NCBI RefSeq assembly: GCF_002086735.1
Contig: NZ_MVIJ01000027.1
Location: forward strand, 1 to 64,000
Length of the DNA stretch: 64,000 nucleotides
Direction of reading: 5' to 3'
Origin: Mycobacterium scrofulaceum
GTDB taxonomy: Bacteria > Actinomycetota > Actinomycetes > Mycobacteriales > Mycobacteriaceae
Part shown: piece after piece, positions 26,182-34,383 of the stretch
How the letters are laid out: each line of letters begins with the position of its first letter
Numbering within the stretch: position 1 is the first letter of the stretch
Notes under the pieces: model-generated
The model's database searches: none
What the model was told of the DNA's origin: nothing
The model's input: only the letters and a program-made list of their open reading frames with translations
Translations under genes and position numbers: made by a program

Positions 26182-26474
26182 TCAAGAACGGAACCCGCCT
26201 GGCCAGCCAGGTGTGTGACACGCAGGTGATCGTCGTCAGGAGCGCCGACAGCCTCGACGACTTGCGTTGTGGCGGTGCGCCGATGGTGCCGATCGGCGCC
26301 GAGCGTTCCGGCGAACTGGACCCGGCCTTCTCCGACGGCACCGTGATGGGCAAGCGCTACGTCGACGAGACCGGTGCCGAGGTGCTGGTGACCAAGCCGG
26401 GCGCCGGGAGCCTGAGCGTCGGCGCGAACCCGCTGCAGCTCAAAGAGGTCAAGCCGCTGCCGGCCAGCGACTGA
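26178..26474 (+). CDS. Small conserved protein coupled to acyl-CoA synthetase
   Basis: A 98-residue protein (begins MIKNGTRLASQVCDTQVIVV) whose ATG overlaps the acyl-CoA synthetase stop as ATGA. It has one Cys (residue 13), a Gly-rich C-terminal beta-rich segment (YVDETGAEVLVTKPGAG) and no signal peptide or helix that would span a membrane. I remember similar small proteins in other actinobacteria, but no function. The tight coupling suggests a physical or metabolic partner of the ligase. The longer open frame covering this gene begins inside the synthetase gene and is not the true start. Confidence 0.82.
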   Translation: MIKNGTRLASQVCDTQVIVVRSADSLDDLRCGGAPMVPIGAERSGELDPAFSDGTVMGKRYVDETGAEVLVTKPGAGSLSVGANPLQLKEVKPLPASD

Positions 26475-26478
26475 CGCC

Positions 26479-27111
26479 TCACTCCGTGATCTTGTTGCGG
26501 ACCACGAATTCCCTTGCCTTGATGAGGAATTCGAGCTGATCACCGACCTGGCGCAACGGGTCGATGCTGCCCGTCGAGCGGGACAGCACGATGGCGCCTT
26601 CCAGGGCGGCGATTGACATCACCGCCAGCGAGGCGGCGCAGGGTTCGTCGAAGCCGTCGTGGGTGAACGCCCGGGTCAGCGCGGCGCACCAGCGGCCCAG
26701 GATGGCGCCGGCCTCGGCGGAGAGCTTGGCGTCGTCGTCGTCCGAGCCGATCGCCGCGGCCACCACGGGGCAGCCCGCATTGAAGCCGCCATCGGTCAGC
26801 AGGCGCTCCCAGAACTCGACGAACTTACCCAGCAGCACGCGGGCGCCCTGCTCGGCGGCGTCGTCGATCATCGCGGTGATGGCATCGCCGGAATAGCGCA
26901 GCGCCTCGATCAGGATCTGATTGCGGCCGTCGGGAAAGTGGTAGTAGACCGAGCCGCGCGGCGCGCCGCTGCGGGCCAGCACCGCGTCGATGGTCACGCC
27001 CGCGGCGCCTCGTTCACGCATTACCTCGGCGGCGCTGGCCAGCATTTTCTTACGCGTGCCGCCGCGCTTGGTGGGGGTGATGTCCTGCAGGGTCTCGCTC
27101 GTGGTCGCCAC
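26479..27111 (-). CDS. TetR-family transcriptional regulator
   Basis: A 210-residue TetR repressor. The DNA-binding domain includes KKMLASAAEVMRERGAAGV and the helix-turn-helix IDAVLARSGAPRGSVYYHF (about residues 15-60), while the C-terminal part is a ligand domain of unknown specificity resembling LmrA/YxaF-type regulators. The GTG at 27111 (MATTSETLQDITPTKRGG) has GGGAGG eight bases upstream; the upstream extension of the frame overlaps a separate 43-codon gene and is rejected. It converges on the small gene downstream of the acyl-CoA synthetase. The nearest probable targets are its own unit and the acyl-CoA synthetase operon. Confidence 0.9.
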   Translation of the reverse strand: MATTSETLQDITPTKRGGTRKKMLASAAEVMRERGAAGVTIDAVLARSGAPRGSVYYHFPDGRNQILIEALRYSGDAITAMIDDAAEQGARVLLGKFVEFWERLLTDGGFNAGCPVVAAAIGSDDDDAKLSAEAGAILGRWCAALTRAFTHDGFDEPCAASLAVMSIAALEGAIVLSRSTGSIDPLRQVGDQLEFLIKAREFVVRNKITE

Positions 27112-27134
27112 TCTCGTGCCTCCCGGGGCCAACG

Positions 27135-27266
27135 TCACGCAGCGTGCGAATGCCGCAGTACCGGCCAGTGCATGCCGCGCGGGCTGAAGCGGAAACTCCG
27201 GCGCTTCAGGTCGGGCATCTCGCGGGTGAATTGATAGCCGCCGATGTTCAGCTCGATGATCCACAT
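27135..27266 (-). CDS. Small 43-residue protein upstream of TetR gene
   Basis: A short gene easily missed: ATG at 27266 preceded by GGGAGAG four bases upstream, 43 codons, TGA at 27135. The product starts MWIIELNIGGYQFTREMPDL and continues with a basic, aromatic-rich part (KRRSFRFSPRGMHWPVLRH), ending in Ala-Ala. It ends 23 bases before the TetR start on the same strand, so the two should share a transcript. The good ribosome-binding site, clean start and stop, and non-random amino acid composition support translation. Function is unknown; it could be a peptide partner of the regulator or act by translation through the leader. Confidence 0.65.
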   Translation of the reverse strand: MWIIELNIGGYQFTREMPDLKRRSFRFSPRGMHWPVLRHSHAA

Positions 27267-27483
27267 GATTCTCTCCCGGCCTGTGCGCCGACCATGATTA
27301 TGCTGAGAAGCATATAAGACATCGGTCCAGTAGGCAAATCAACTTCCTATAAACCGCAGAAGCACGGGAAATGCGGCCGGCGGACTGCTTCTGCGGCGGT
27401 TGGCGGTAGCGCCCCAGACGGCATTTTATGCTTTTTTGCATAATTTCCGGCACGGGGGGCGGGGCCGGGGCCCGCCGGAAACG

Positions 27484-27541
27484 CCGAACGTGCACCCACC
27501 GCGAGAAATCAGCGAAAATCTCGCGGTGAGTGCACGTTCGG
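27484..27541. terminator. Long two-stem hairpin downstream of aldehyde dehydrogenase gene
   Basis: Perfect 12-base outer arms (27484-27495 and 27530-27541) enclose a 3-base partial match, then perfect 8-base inner arms CCGCGAGA (27499-27506) and TCTCGCGG (27519-27526) around a 12-base loop. It begins about 11 bases after the aldehyde dehydrogenase stop on the minus strand and has no U tract. It may act as a mycobacterial terminator or be a REP-like mobile palindrome. Confidence 0.6.
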
Positions 27542-27551
27542 TGCGGACGCC

Positions 27552-29021
27552 TCAGGCGTCGATGGTGTGCCCCATCGGCATGAGGACGCTCTTCTGCTGG
27601 GTGAAGTGCTCGACACCTTCCGGGCCGTTCTCGCGGCCGATGCCCGAGTTCTTGTAGCCGCCGAACGGGCAGCACGGGTCGAAGGCGTACCAGTTGATCG
27701 CGTAGGTCCCGGTGCGGATCTTCTCCGAGACCGCGATGCCGCGGTCGATGTCGGTGGTCCAGACGCTGCCGGCCAGGCCGTACACCGAGTCGTTGGCGAT
27801 CTTAATCGCGTCCTCCTCGGTGTCGTAGGGGATGATGCTCAGCACGGGGCCGAAGATCTCCTCCTGCGCGATCGTCATCTTGTTGTCGACGTCGGCGAAA
27901 ACGGTGGGCTGCACGAAGAATCCGGTGTCCAGGCCCTCGGGACGGCCGCCGCCGCAGACCAGGCGCGCGCCCTCCTCGATGCCCTTGGCGATGTAGCCCT
28001 CGACCCGGGCGCGCTGCTTCTCCGAGATCAGCGAACCGATCTGGGCGGCCGGGTCCGACGGCAGGCCCACGGGCAGCGCCTGCACGAAATTGCTGACGGC
28101 ATCCACGACTTCGTCGTATCGCGAACGCGGGGCCAGGATGCGGGTCTGGGCCACGCAGGCCTGCCCGCTGTTCATGATCCCGGAGAACACCAGCATCGGG
28201 ACGGCGGAGGGCAGGTCGACGTCGTCGAGGACGATGGCCGCCGACTTGCCGCCGAGTTCCAGGGTGCACGGCTTGAGCATCTCCGCCGCGCGCCGGCCGA
28301 TCTCCTTGCCGACGGCCGAGCTGCCGGTGAACGAGAAGATGTCGACGCCGGGGTTCGACGTCAGCGCCTGCCCGGTCTCGATGCCGCCGGGGACCACCGA
28401 CAGCACGCCCTCGGGCAGCCCAGCCTCGGCGAACGCTTCCGCCAAAGCGTTTGCGCTGAGCGGGGTTTCGGCGGCCGGCTTGAGCACCACGGTGCAGCCG
28501 GCCAGCAGGGCCGGGCCGAGCTTGTTGACGGCGAGGAACAGCGGCACGTTCCACGCGACGATCGCCCCCACCACGCCGATCGGCTCGCGGTGGACGATGC
28601 TCTGCCCGTAGCCGCCGGTGCGGATCTCTTTCCACTTGACCTGCTCGACGGCCGGGCCGGCGAAGAAGTTCAGCGCGCCGATCGAACTCATCCAGTGCAT
28701 GGTTTCGACGCTGGTCGGCGGTTGCCCGGTCTCGCCCGCCAGGAGGCTGGTGAACTGGTCCTTGCGCTCCTCCATCAGCTTGAGCGCGTTGGCGATCACG
28801 GCCGCGCGCTCCTTGGGCGGCGTCGTGGGCCACGGCCCGTTGTCGAAGGCCGCGCGGGCCGCGGCGACCGCGGCGTCGACGTCGGCGGCCGCCGCCAGCG
28901 GCACCTTGCCGACGTACTCGCCGGTGGCCGGGCAGCGCACCTCGATCACCTCGTCAGTGGACGGCTCGGTCCACTTGCCGCCGATGAAAAGCTTGTCGTA
29001 TTCGGTCTTGCTGTCGGTCAT
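27552..29021 (-). CDS. NAD(P)-dependent aldehyde dehydrogenase, Rv0223c-type
   Basis: A 489-residue aldehyde dehydrogenase. Landmarks: Rossmann-fold entry AWNVPLFLAVNK and VLKPAAETPLSA, the general base Glu in LELGGKSAAIV, the catalytic Cys in NSGQACVAQTR, and EEIFGPVLSI near the end. It oxidises an aldehyde to the acid; the natural substrate is unknown. A GAGGAGGAG box precedes the ATG. It shows a spread of about 90 bases to the methyltransferase gene upstream on the same strand, so they could share transcription from the Rv0224c-type promoter. Confidence 0.95.
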   Translation of the reverse strand: MTDSKTEYDKLFIGGKWTEPSTDEVIEVRCPATGEYVGKVPLAAAADVDAAVAAARAAFDNGPWPTTPPKERAAVIANALKLMEERKDQFTSLLAGETGQPPTSVETMHWMSSIGALNFFAGPAVEQVKWKEIRTGGYGQSIVHREPIGVVGAIVAWNVPLFLAVNKLGPALLAGCTVVLKPAAETPLSANALAEAFAEAGLPEGVLSVVPGGIETGQALTSNPGVDIFSFTGSSAVGKEIGRRAAEMLKPCTLELGGKSAAIVLDDVDLPSAVPMLVFSGIMNSGQACVAQTRILAPRSRYDEVVDAVSNFVQALPVGLPSDPAAQIGSLISEKQRARVEGYIAKGIEEGARLVCGGGRPEGLDTGFFVQPTVFADVDNKMTIAQEEIFGPVLSIIPYDTEEDAIKIANDSVYGLAGSVWTTDIDRGIAVSEKIRTGTYAINWYAFDPCCPFGGYKNSGIGRENGPEGVEHFTQQKSVLMPMGHTIDA

Positions 29022-29112
29022 ATTCGGCCGCTCCTCCTCGTCGCTCCGCCTTGCATCGTCACAGCGGGCATGGCGCCACCCTACCCAAGCAAGCGCGAAA
29101 CGAGAACATGTT

Positions 29113-29895
29113 TCAGTACCGGGGCGAAAGCACCAGGACCAGATTGCTGACGGAGAACTCGCGCAGCAGCGGCACCGACGTCATCCACCACGCCCATCGG
29201 GGGTGGTAGCGGGGAAATGCGGCGACCGCCGCCCCGGTGCTCGCGGCCCACGCCAGGCCGTCGGCCGCGGACACGGCGAACAACGACGACCCGTAGTTGT
29301 TTTTCGCCGGATGGCCGTGTTTGCGGGCGTATCGGGCGGCGGCGCGGGCGCCGCCGAGGTAATGGGTCAGGCCCATCTCGTGGCCGCCGAACGGGCCGAG
29401 CCACACGGTGTAGGAGAGCACGGCCAGCCCGCCCGGCTTGGTCACCCGCAGCATCTCGCCGCCCAGCTGCCAGGGCCGCGGCACGTGTTCGGCGACGTTG
29501 GACGACAGGCAGATGTCCACCGAGTCGTCGGCGAACGGCAGGGCCATGCCCGAGGCGCGCACGAAGGTTCCGCGGCCGCTCGCGGCCGGGGGTCCGGCCG
29601 CGTGCATCTCACTCGGGTCGGGTTCGACACCCAGGTAGCGGATTCCGGCGTCGGCGAACGCTTCCGAGAAGTATCCGGGCCCGCCGCCGACGTCGAGCAG
29701 CGTGCGGCCGGCCGGGGGCTCGCCGTGCGCGGCCAGCCACAGGTCGCCCACCATCGCCGCGGTGTCGGTCGCCAGCGCGCCGTAGAACCGGGCCGGATCC
29801 GAACGCTCGAAGCGGAACTCGGACAGCAGCCGCAGCGCCCGGGCCAGCGTCGCCCGCCGCGCGAAAACTCGGGTGGGGGAGCGGGCGGCGGCCAC
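29113..29895 (-). CDS. SAM-dependent methyltransferase, Rv0224c/MtrP-type
   Basis: A 260-residue class I methyltransferase; motif I LLDVGGGPGYFSEAF (about residues 66-80), acidic GVEPDPSE, and the NVAEHVPRP post-motif. The GTG at 29895 gives a length close to M. tuberculosis Rv0224c. From memory, the corynebacterial orthologue (MtrP) is needed for efficient transport of trehalose mycolates; the substrate itself is not established, so this role is only carried over by homology. It is divergent from the GT4 gene, with 60 bases between the starts, within the envelope glycolipid cluster. Confidence 0.92.
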   Translation of the reverse strand: MAAARSPTRVFARRATLARALRLLSEFRFERSDPARFYGALATDTAAMVGDLWLAAHGEPPAGRTLLDVGGGPGYFSEAFADAGIRYLGVEPDPSEMHAAGPPAASGRGTFVRASGMALPFADDSVDICLSSNVAEHVPRPWQLGGEMLRVTKPGGLAVLSYTVWLGPFGGHEMGLTHYLGGARAAARYARKHGHPAKNNYGSSLFAVSAADGLAWAASTGAAVAAFPRYHPRWAWWMTSVPLLREFSVSNLVLVLSPRY

Positions 29896-29944
29896 CGGCC
29901 AACCCTACGCAGCGCCGGCGCCCGTCGCCGCATCGTCGGCGGGC

Positions 29945-29958
29945 TAGGCTGACCAGTG
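29945..29958 (+). promoter_or_regulatory. TANNNT -10 box for leaderless GT4 gene
   Basis: TAGGCT at 29945-29950 is followed by six bases and the GTG at 29956, which is directly followed by an ATG. Transcription is expected to begin at that GTG. No Shine-Dalgarno sequence is present in the short upstream region. Confidence 0.58.
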
Positions 29959-31113
29959 ATGTCCGCCCTACGCTCCGTACTCTTGCTGTGCTGGCGCGAT
30001 ACCGGGCACCCGCAGGGCGGCGGCAGCGAAGCCTACTTGCAGCGCATCGGCGCGCAGCTGGCCGCGTCCGGCATCGACGTCACGCTGCGCACCGCCCGCT
30101 ATCCCGGCGCGCCCCGGCGCGAAGTTCTCGACGGCGTGCGCATCGACCGCGCCGGCGGCCGCTACTCCGTCTACGTCTGGGCCCTGTTGGCGATGGCGGC
30201 GGCACGCCTGGGGCTCGGACCGCTGCGGCGGGTGCGACCCGACGTGGTCGTCGACACCCAGAACGGCTTGCCGTTCCTGGCCCGCCTGGTGTACGGCCGG
30301 CGGGCGGTGGTCCTGGTGCACCACTGCCACCGCGAGCAGTGGCCGGTGGCAGGCCCGGTGCTCGGCCGGCTCGGCTGGTTCGTCGAGTCGACGCTGTCGC
30401 CGCGGGTGAACCGCCGCAACCAGTACGTGACGGTGTCGCTGCCGTCGGCCCGCGACCTGGTGACACTCGGGGTGGAGAACGCGCACATTGCCGTGGTGCG
30501 TAACGGCCTCGACGAGGCTCCGGCGCGCACGCTGTCCGGCCCCCGTGCCGCCGCGCCGCGGGTGGTGGTGCTCTCGCGGCTGGTGCCGCACAAGCAGATC
30601 GAAGACGCGCTGGAGGCCGTCGCCGAGCTGCGCCCGCGCATCGGCGGCCTGCACCTCGACATCGTCGGCGACGGCTGGTGGCGCCAGCGGCTGGTCGACC
30701 ACGTGCGCCGGCTCGGCATCCCCGACGCGGTGACGTTCCATGGCCACGTCGACGACGTGACGAAACACCATGTGCTGCAAAGCGCGTGGGTGCAACTGCT
30801 GCCCTCGCGCAAGGAGGGGTGGGGCCTGGCGGTCGTCGAGGCGGCCCAGCACCGGGTGCCGACCATCGGGTACCGGTCCTCGGGCGGCCTGTCGGATTCG
30901 ATCGTCGACGAGGTGACCGGCATCCTGGTGGACACCCACGCCGAACTGGTGGACCGTCTCGAGGAGCTGCTGTCCGACCCCGTGCTGCGCGATCAGCTCG
31001 GCGCCAAGGCGCACATCCGCAGCGGCGAATTCTCTTGGCGGCAGAGCGCCGACGCCATGCGCACCGTGCTGGAGGCCGTGCGAGCCGGCGACTTCGTCAG
31101 CGGCGTGGTGTGA
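29956..31113 (+). CDS. GT4 glycosyltransferase, Rv0225-type
   Basis: A 385-residue retaining glycosyltransferase of the GT-B fold (GT4). The N-terminal Gly-rich loop GHPQGGGSEAYLQRIGAQL and the C-terminal donor site EGWGLAVVE (the E-x7-E motif) with the preceding LLPSRK are present. It likely transfers a sugar, possibly mannose, from a nucleotide donor in envelope glycolipid synthesis, given neighbours of the Rv0224c-Rv0228 type; the acceptor is not known. The first start is GTG 29956, followed at once by ATG 29959. The gene is convergent with Rv0226c-type, with a 39-base tandem repeat between. Confidence 0.92.
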   Translation: MMSALRSVLLLCWRDTGHPQGGGSEAYLQRIGAQLAASGIDVTLRTARYPGAPRREVLDGVRIDRAGGRYSVYVWALLAMAAARLGLGPLRRVRPDVVVDTQNGLPFLARLVYGRRAVVLVHHCHREQWPVAGPVLGRLGWFVESTLSPRVNRRNQYVTVSLPSARDLVTLGVENAHIAVVRNGLDEAPARTLSGPRAAAPRVVVLSRLVPHKQIEDALEAVAELRPRIGGLHLDIVGDGWWRQRLVDHVRRLGIPDAVTFHGHVDDVTKHHVLQSAWVQLLPSRKEGWGLAVVEAAQHRVPTIGYRSSGGLSDSIVDEVTGILVDTHAELVDRLEELLSDPVLRDQLGAKAHIRSGEFSWRQSADAMRTVLEAVRAGDFVSGVV

Positions 31114-31162
31114 CCCGGCGGGCACCGCACCGCGAGACATAATCCATTGCGCGCCGCGTCGG

Positions 31163-31240
31163 CGTGTCTTCGCGCCCGGTTATGTGTCGTCGCGACGGGT
31201 CCGTGTCTTCGCGCCCGGTCATGTGTCGTCGCGCCGGAGC
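31163..31240. repeat. 39-base tandem repeat (two copies) over the Rv0226c-type stop codon
   Basis: Copies lie at 31163-31201 and 31202-31240 and differ at about five or six positions. The second copy contains the last codons and stop of the minus-strand membrane protein gene (stop at 31219), so the first copy is a duplicated, non-coding gene end. It could be a VNTR locus. Confidence 0.75.
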
Positions 31241-32901
31241 CGGCCGGCCAACGCGCCGGCTCCGCCCACGATCAGCGTCGCCAGCCATGCCAGATGCGCG
31301 ATCAACGTCGCCGTGCGCGTGCCGGCGGGCACCCGGGCGGTGTCGCCGCCGAGGCGGTAGAGCGCGAGGTCGTCGTCGCGGTAGACCGGCGTCAGCGCAC
31401 CGAGGCTGCGCGCGGACGCCCCCATGTCGCCGGCGGTGTCCGACTCCACCACCAGCCAGCCCACGCCGGCCGGGGCGAGGGCGGACGGCTCGGGCCCGCT
31501 CAGTAGCAGCTGCTGCACCGCCCTGGCGTGGTTGCCCTCGCCCGGGATGACGGTTCCCGAGATCACCAGGTCGCCGGTGCTCAGCACGTCGGCACGCACC
31601 CAGCGGGGCAGCGGGTCCAGCACCGGCGCGCGGCCCGCCCAGGTGTAGAGCCGCATGGTGCCGGCCGGCAACGCCGCCACCGCCGCGGGCCGCGCGTTGA
31701 TCGCGGCGGCCACCGCCGCCCACCCGCGCGGATAGTGCACGGGCGACACCTGGCCCCACACCCCCCAGGCCAGGTCGGGCAGCGCGAAGATCAGCGCGAG
31801 GCAGCAGACCGGCGCCGTCACGGCCGGCCACAGCCACCGCCGCAGCGTCACCACCGCGCCGGCACCCGCCAGCGCATAGCCCGGCACGGCGAGCGCCACC
31901 CACTTCTGCCCGTCCCGCAGCACGCCGAAGCCGGGTGCGGCATCGACCAGCGCGCTCAGCAGGTGCAGGCCCGGGCCCGTCGCCAGCGCGGCCGGAACCA
32001 GCACGGCCGCCGCCGCCACCGCCAGCAGCGGTCGCGCCGCTGGGCGGCGCAGCACCGTCGGCAACCCGGCCGCCACCATGCCCAGCAACACCACGGCCGA
32101 CGCCGCCGCGAACATCGTGGTCCGCGAGATCGGCACCGCCTCGCCGTTCCAGATGCCGCTGAGGCCGGCCAGGCTGCCCAGCGTGCCCAGGCCCGGCTCG
32201 GCGCGCGGCGCGAACGCCGCAACCCCCAGCGTGTTCGCCGCCGTGTGGGGCGTCAACGACGCGCCCAGCGCCGAGGCGGTCAGCCAGGGCAGCGCGGCCG
32301 TCAGCGCGACACCCAGCGTCACCGCGGCGCACAGCGAACGGGACCGGCCGGCGCCGCAGGCGGCCACGCACACCAGCCCCACGGCCGCGGCCAGCAACAG
32401 CCCCGTCGGCGTCAGCCCGGCCAGCGCGATCCAGAAGGCCAGCCCGAAGAACGAGCCGGAACTTGTCCGCAGCCGCAGCATGGCGGTGGCGACCCAGGGC
32501 AGGCAGCCGTAGCCGACCAGCAGGCTCCAGTGGCCCTGCAGCAGCCGCTCGGCGACGTAGGGATTCCAGATCGCCAGGGTGGTGGCCACGAACTGGCCGG
32601 CCACGCCGGCATCGGGCAGCGCGGTCGCGACCAGCCGGGCCGCGCCCCATCCCGCGAGCCACAGCCCCAGCACCAGCAGCGCCTTCACCACCACGCCGCC
32701 GTCCAGCGCGTGCGAGGCCAGCGCCACGGCGAAGTCCTGAGGTGTCGCGCGCGGCGCCGACGTCAGGCCCAGCGCGGTATCGGAGAGATAGGAGCGTGGC
32801 GTGGACACGGCGTCGCGCAGCAGCAGGTACCCGGGTCCCAGCAGCGGGCCGACCACCAACAGCGCCAAGGCCAACGCGTACCCGGGCCGGGTCCAGCGCA
32901 C
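31219..32901 (-). CDS. Polytopic membrane protein, Rv0226c-type
   Basis: A 560-residue integral membrane protein rich in Ala/Leu with around ten hydrophobic helices (for example ALALALLVVGPLLGPGYLLL at the N terminus and a last one near the C terminus LIVGGAGALAG). The middle and late region has a large periplasmic-looking loop (about residues 370-510). It resembles GT-C-type glycosyltransferases in layout, but no catalytic motif can be named with confidence. The GTG at 32901 comes eight bases after the Rv0227c-type stop, so both are one operon. M. tuberculosis Rv0226c is the counterpart; its role in envelope glycolipids is inferred from the neighbourhood. Confidence 0.88.
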   Translation of the reverse strand: MRWTRPGYALALALLVVGPLLGPGYLLLRDAVSTPRSYLSDTALGLTSAPRATPQDFAVALASHALDGGVVVKALLVLGLWLAGWGAARLVATALPDAGVAGQFVATTLAIWNPYVAERLLQGHWSLLVGYGCLPWVATAMLRLRTSSGSFFGLAFWIALAGLTPTGLLLAAAVGLVCVAACGAGRSRSLCAAVTLGVALTAALPWLTASALGASLTPHTAANTLGVAAFAPRAEPGLGTLGSLAGLSGIWNGEAVPISRTTMFAAASAVVLLGMVAAGLPTVLRRPAARPLLAVAAAAVLVPAALATGPGLHLLSALVDAAPGFGVLRDGQKWVALAVPGYALAGAGAVVTLRRWLWPAVTAPVCCLALIFALPDLAWGVWGQVSPVHYPRGWAAVAAAINARPAAVAALPAGTMRLYTWAGRAPVLDPLPRWVRADVLSTGDLVISGTVIPGEGNHARAVQQLLLSGPEPSALAPAGVGWLVVESDTAGDMGASARSLGALTPVYRDDDLALYRLGGDTARVPAGTRTATLIAHLAWLATLIVGGAGALAGRLRRDDT

Positions 32902-32909
32902 GTGGTGGG

Positions 32910-34190
32910 CTACTCGCGTTCGGGTGGACCGGTGGGCTCGGGCGGCCCCGACTCGGGTGGCTCATCGGCGCCCAGGGTGGGAGCGTCGGCGTCGGGGTCA
33001 TCGCGCGACGTCGGGCGCTGCGTGGGCAGCTTCTCGGTCTCGGCCTCGGCACCCGGCACGGGCTCCTCGAGCCCGCTGCGGCCGAAGAAGTCCTGGTCAC
33101 CACGGTCCAGGCCGGGGTCGGTCAACGCGCTCTCGGTCCGCAGGCTGAACGAGGCGAGCAGGCCGCCGGCAACCAGCGCGATCACACCGACCGCCGTGAA
33201 CGTGATCGGCAGCACCCGCGACCACAGCGCCAGCCGGTCGCGCTCGTCGCGGGCGGCGTTGACCTGCGATTCGACGGTGTCCTGGTTGGAGGTGACCTTG
33301 TAGTCGGCCAGCGTCAGTTCCGGCTTGAGCGGGTCACGGGCGAAGTAGTGGTTGGCGTGCTCGGTCTCCTTGACGACGGTGCCCGACACCGGGTCCACCC
33401 AGAAGGTCCGCTGCGCCGCGTAGTAGCGGGTCATGGTGATCTGCTCGGCCGGGTCGCCGCCCTGCAGGCCCCACATCGCCGCGGAGGCGGTGAACTTGGA
33501 GTCCGTCGCCTGGTCGGCGTACAGCGACGGGTAGGCCACGGGAGCGACCAGCTTGCCGTCGGCGTTGTAGCCGACGTTCTGGGTGAACTTGTACGTGGTC
33601 AGGCCGTTGACGTCGTCCTGGCTGTCGTAGTTGACGTCGAACGGCTTCTGCGCGATCGGGTCGAAGTAGGGGTACGTCTTCTTCTCGGTGTGGAAGGGGA
33701 ACCGGTAGGCCAGCCCGTCGTGCCGCAGTGGCATCGCGGTGGGCGGGTTCTCGTCGTTGAACGTGCGCGGCTTCTGGACCGAGCCGCCCGGGTGGGTGTC
33801 GTCGGAGACGGCCATCGCCGTCTTGCGGTTGAGGGTGACGGTGTCGACGATCGCCAGCAGCAGGCCGGTGTCCTTCTGCTTGTCGGTGCGCCGCACCGAG
33901 GTCCCGACCTGCAGCGTGACCACGTCGGCGTTGGCCGGCGACTCGACGCTGACCTGCTGCTGGGACACCAGCGGCACGTTCTGGTTGACGACGACGTGAT
34001 CGGTCGACAGCGACGCGGAATCGAGCGCGGTCCCGGTGCCGTCGCTGATCAAGGTGGTGTCGATGTTGAGCGGGACCTTGGTGATCCTGCTGGTGGTGTA
34101 CGTGGACAACAGCAGGGCGGCGATCAGCAGGGCGGCGCCGAGTCCGATGATCCCGCATGCGGCGAACCGCAACATGACTGCTCGGTTCAC
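32910..34190 (-). CDS. PorA/DUF3068-family envelope protein, Rv0227c-type
   Basis: A 426-residue membrane-anchored protein: hydrophobic helix near the N terminus (CGIIGLGAALLIAALLLSTY, about residues 11-30), a large extracytoplasmic domain, a second helix near residue 345 (ITFTAVGVIALVAGGLLASF), and an acidic, Pro-rich cytosolic tail. The family is DUF3068/PorA. From memory, the corynebacterial orthologue NCgl2760 and its M. smegmatis counterpart are linked to lipomannan/lipoarabinomannan maturation. The GTG at 34190 has AGGAGGG upstream; the ORF is open 25 codons further but that lacks such a site. It lies first in the two-gene unit with the Rv0226c-type gene and divergent from the acetyltransferase gene. 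Confidence 0.9.
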   Translation of the reverse strand: MNRAVMLRFAACGIIGLGAALLIAALLLSTYTTSRITKVPLNIDTTLISDGTGTALDSASLSTDHVVVNQNVPLVSQQQVSVESPANADVVTLQVGTSVRRTDKQKDTGLLLAIVDTVTLNRKTAMAVSDDTHPGGSVQKPRTFNDENPPTAMPLRHDGLAYRFPFHTEKKTYPYFDPIAQKPFDVNYDSQDDVNGLTTYKFTQNVGYNADGKLVAPVAYPSLYADQATDSKFTASAAMWGLQGGDPAEQITMTRYYAAQRTFWVDPVSGTVVKETEHANHYFARDPLKPELTLADYKVTSNQDTVESQVNAARDERDRLALWSRVLPITFTAVGVIALVAGGLLASFSLRTESALTDPGLDRGDQDFFGRSGLEEPVPGAEAETEKLPTQRPTSRDDPDADAPTLGADEPPESGPPEPTGPPERE

Positions 34191-34383
34191 GTTGCTGTGC
34201 CCTCCTAGATGCTCTCCTGCGAAGTCAGCCGCGACCCGCCCCGACCTGAGCAAGCACCGAGGCAAACCCGTTCGACCCTAACAGCAGAACGTAAGGCCCC
34301 GGCTTACGAACCTGTTGCTGATGCGAGCGGGTCCTTCGGGTGTACCCATTAGTCCCCGAACCGATCAGATGCAGACTGTGGGG

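Noticed and set aside
32463..34208. 581-codon plus-strand open frame opposite the Rv0227c-type gene
   Set aside because: Antisense shadow; the minus-strand product is a conserved two-helix envelope protein.
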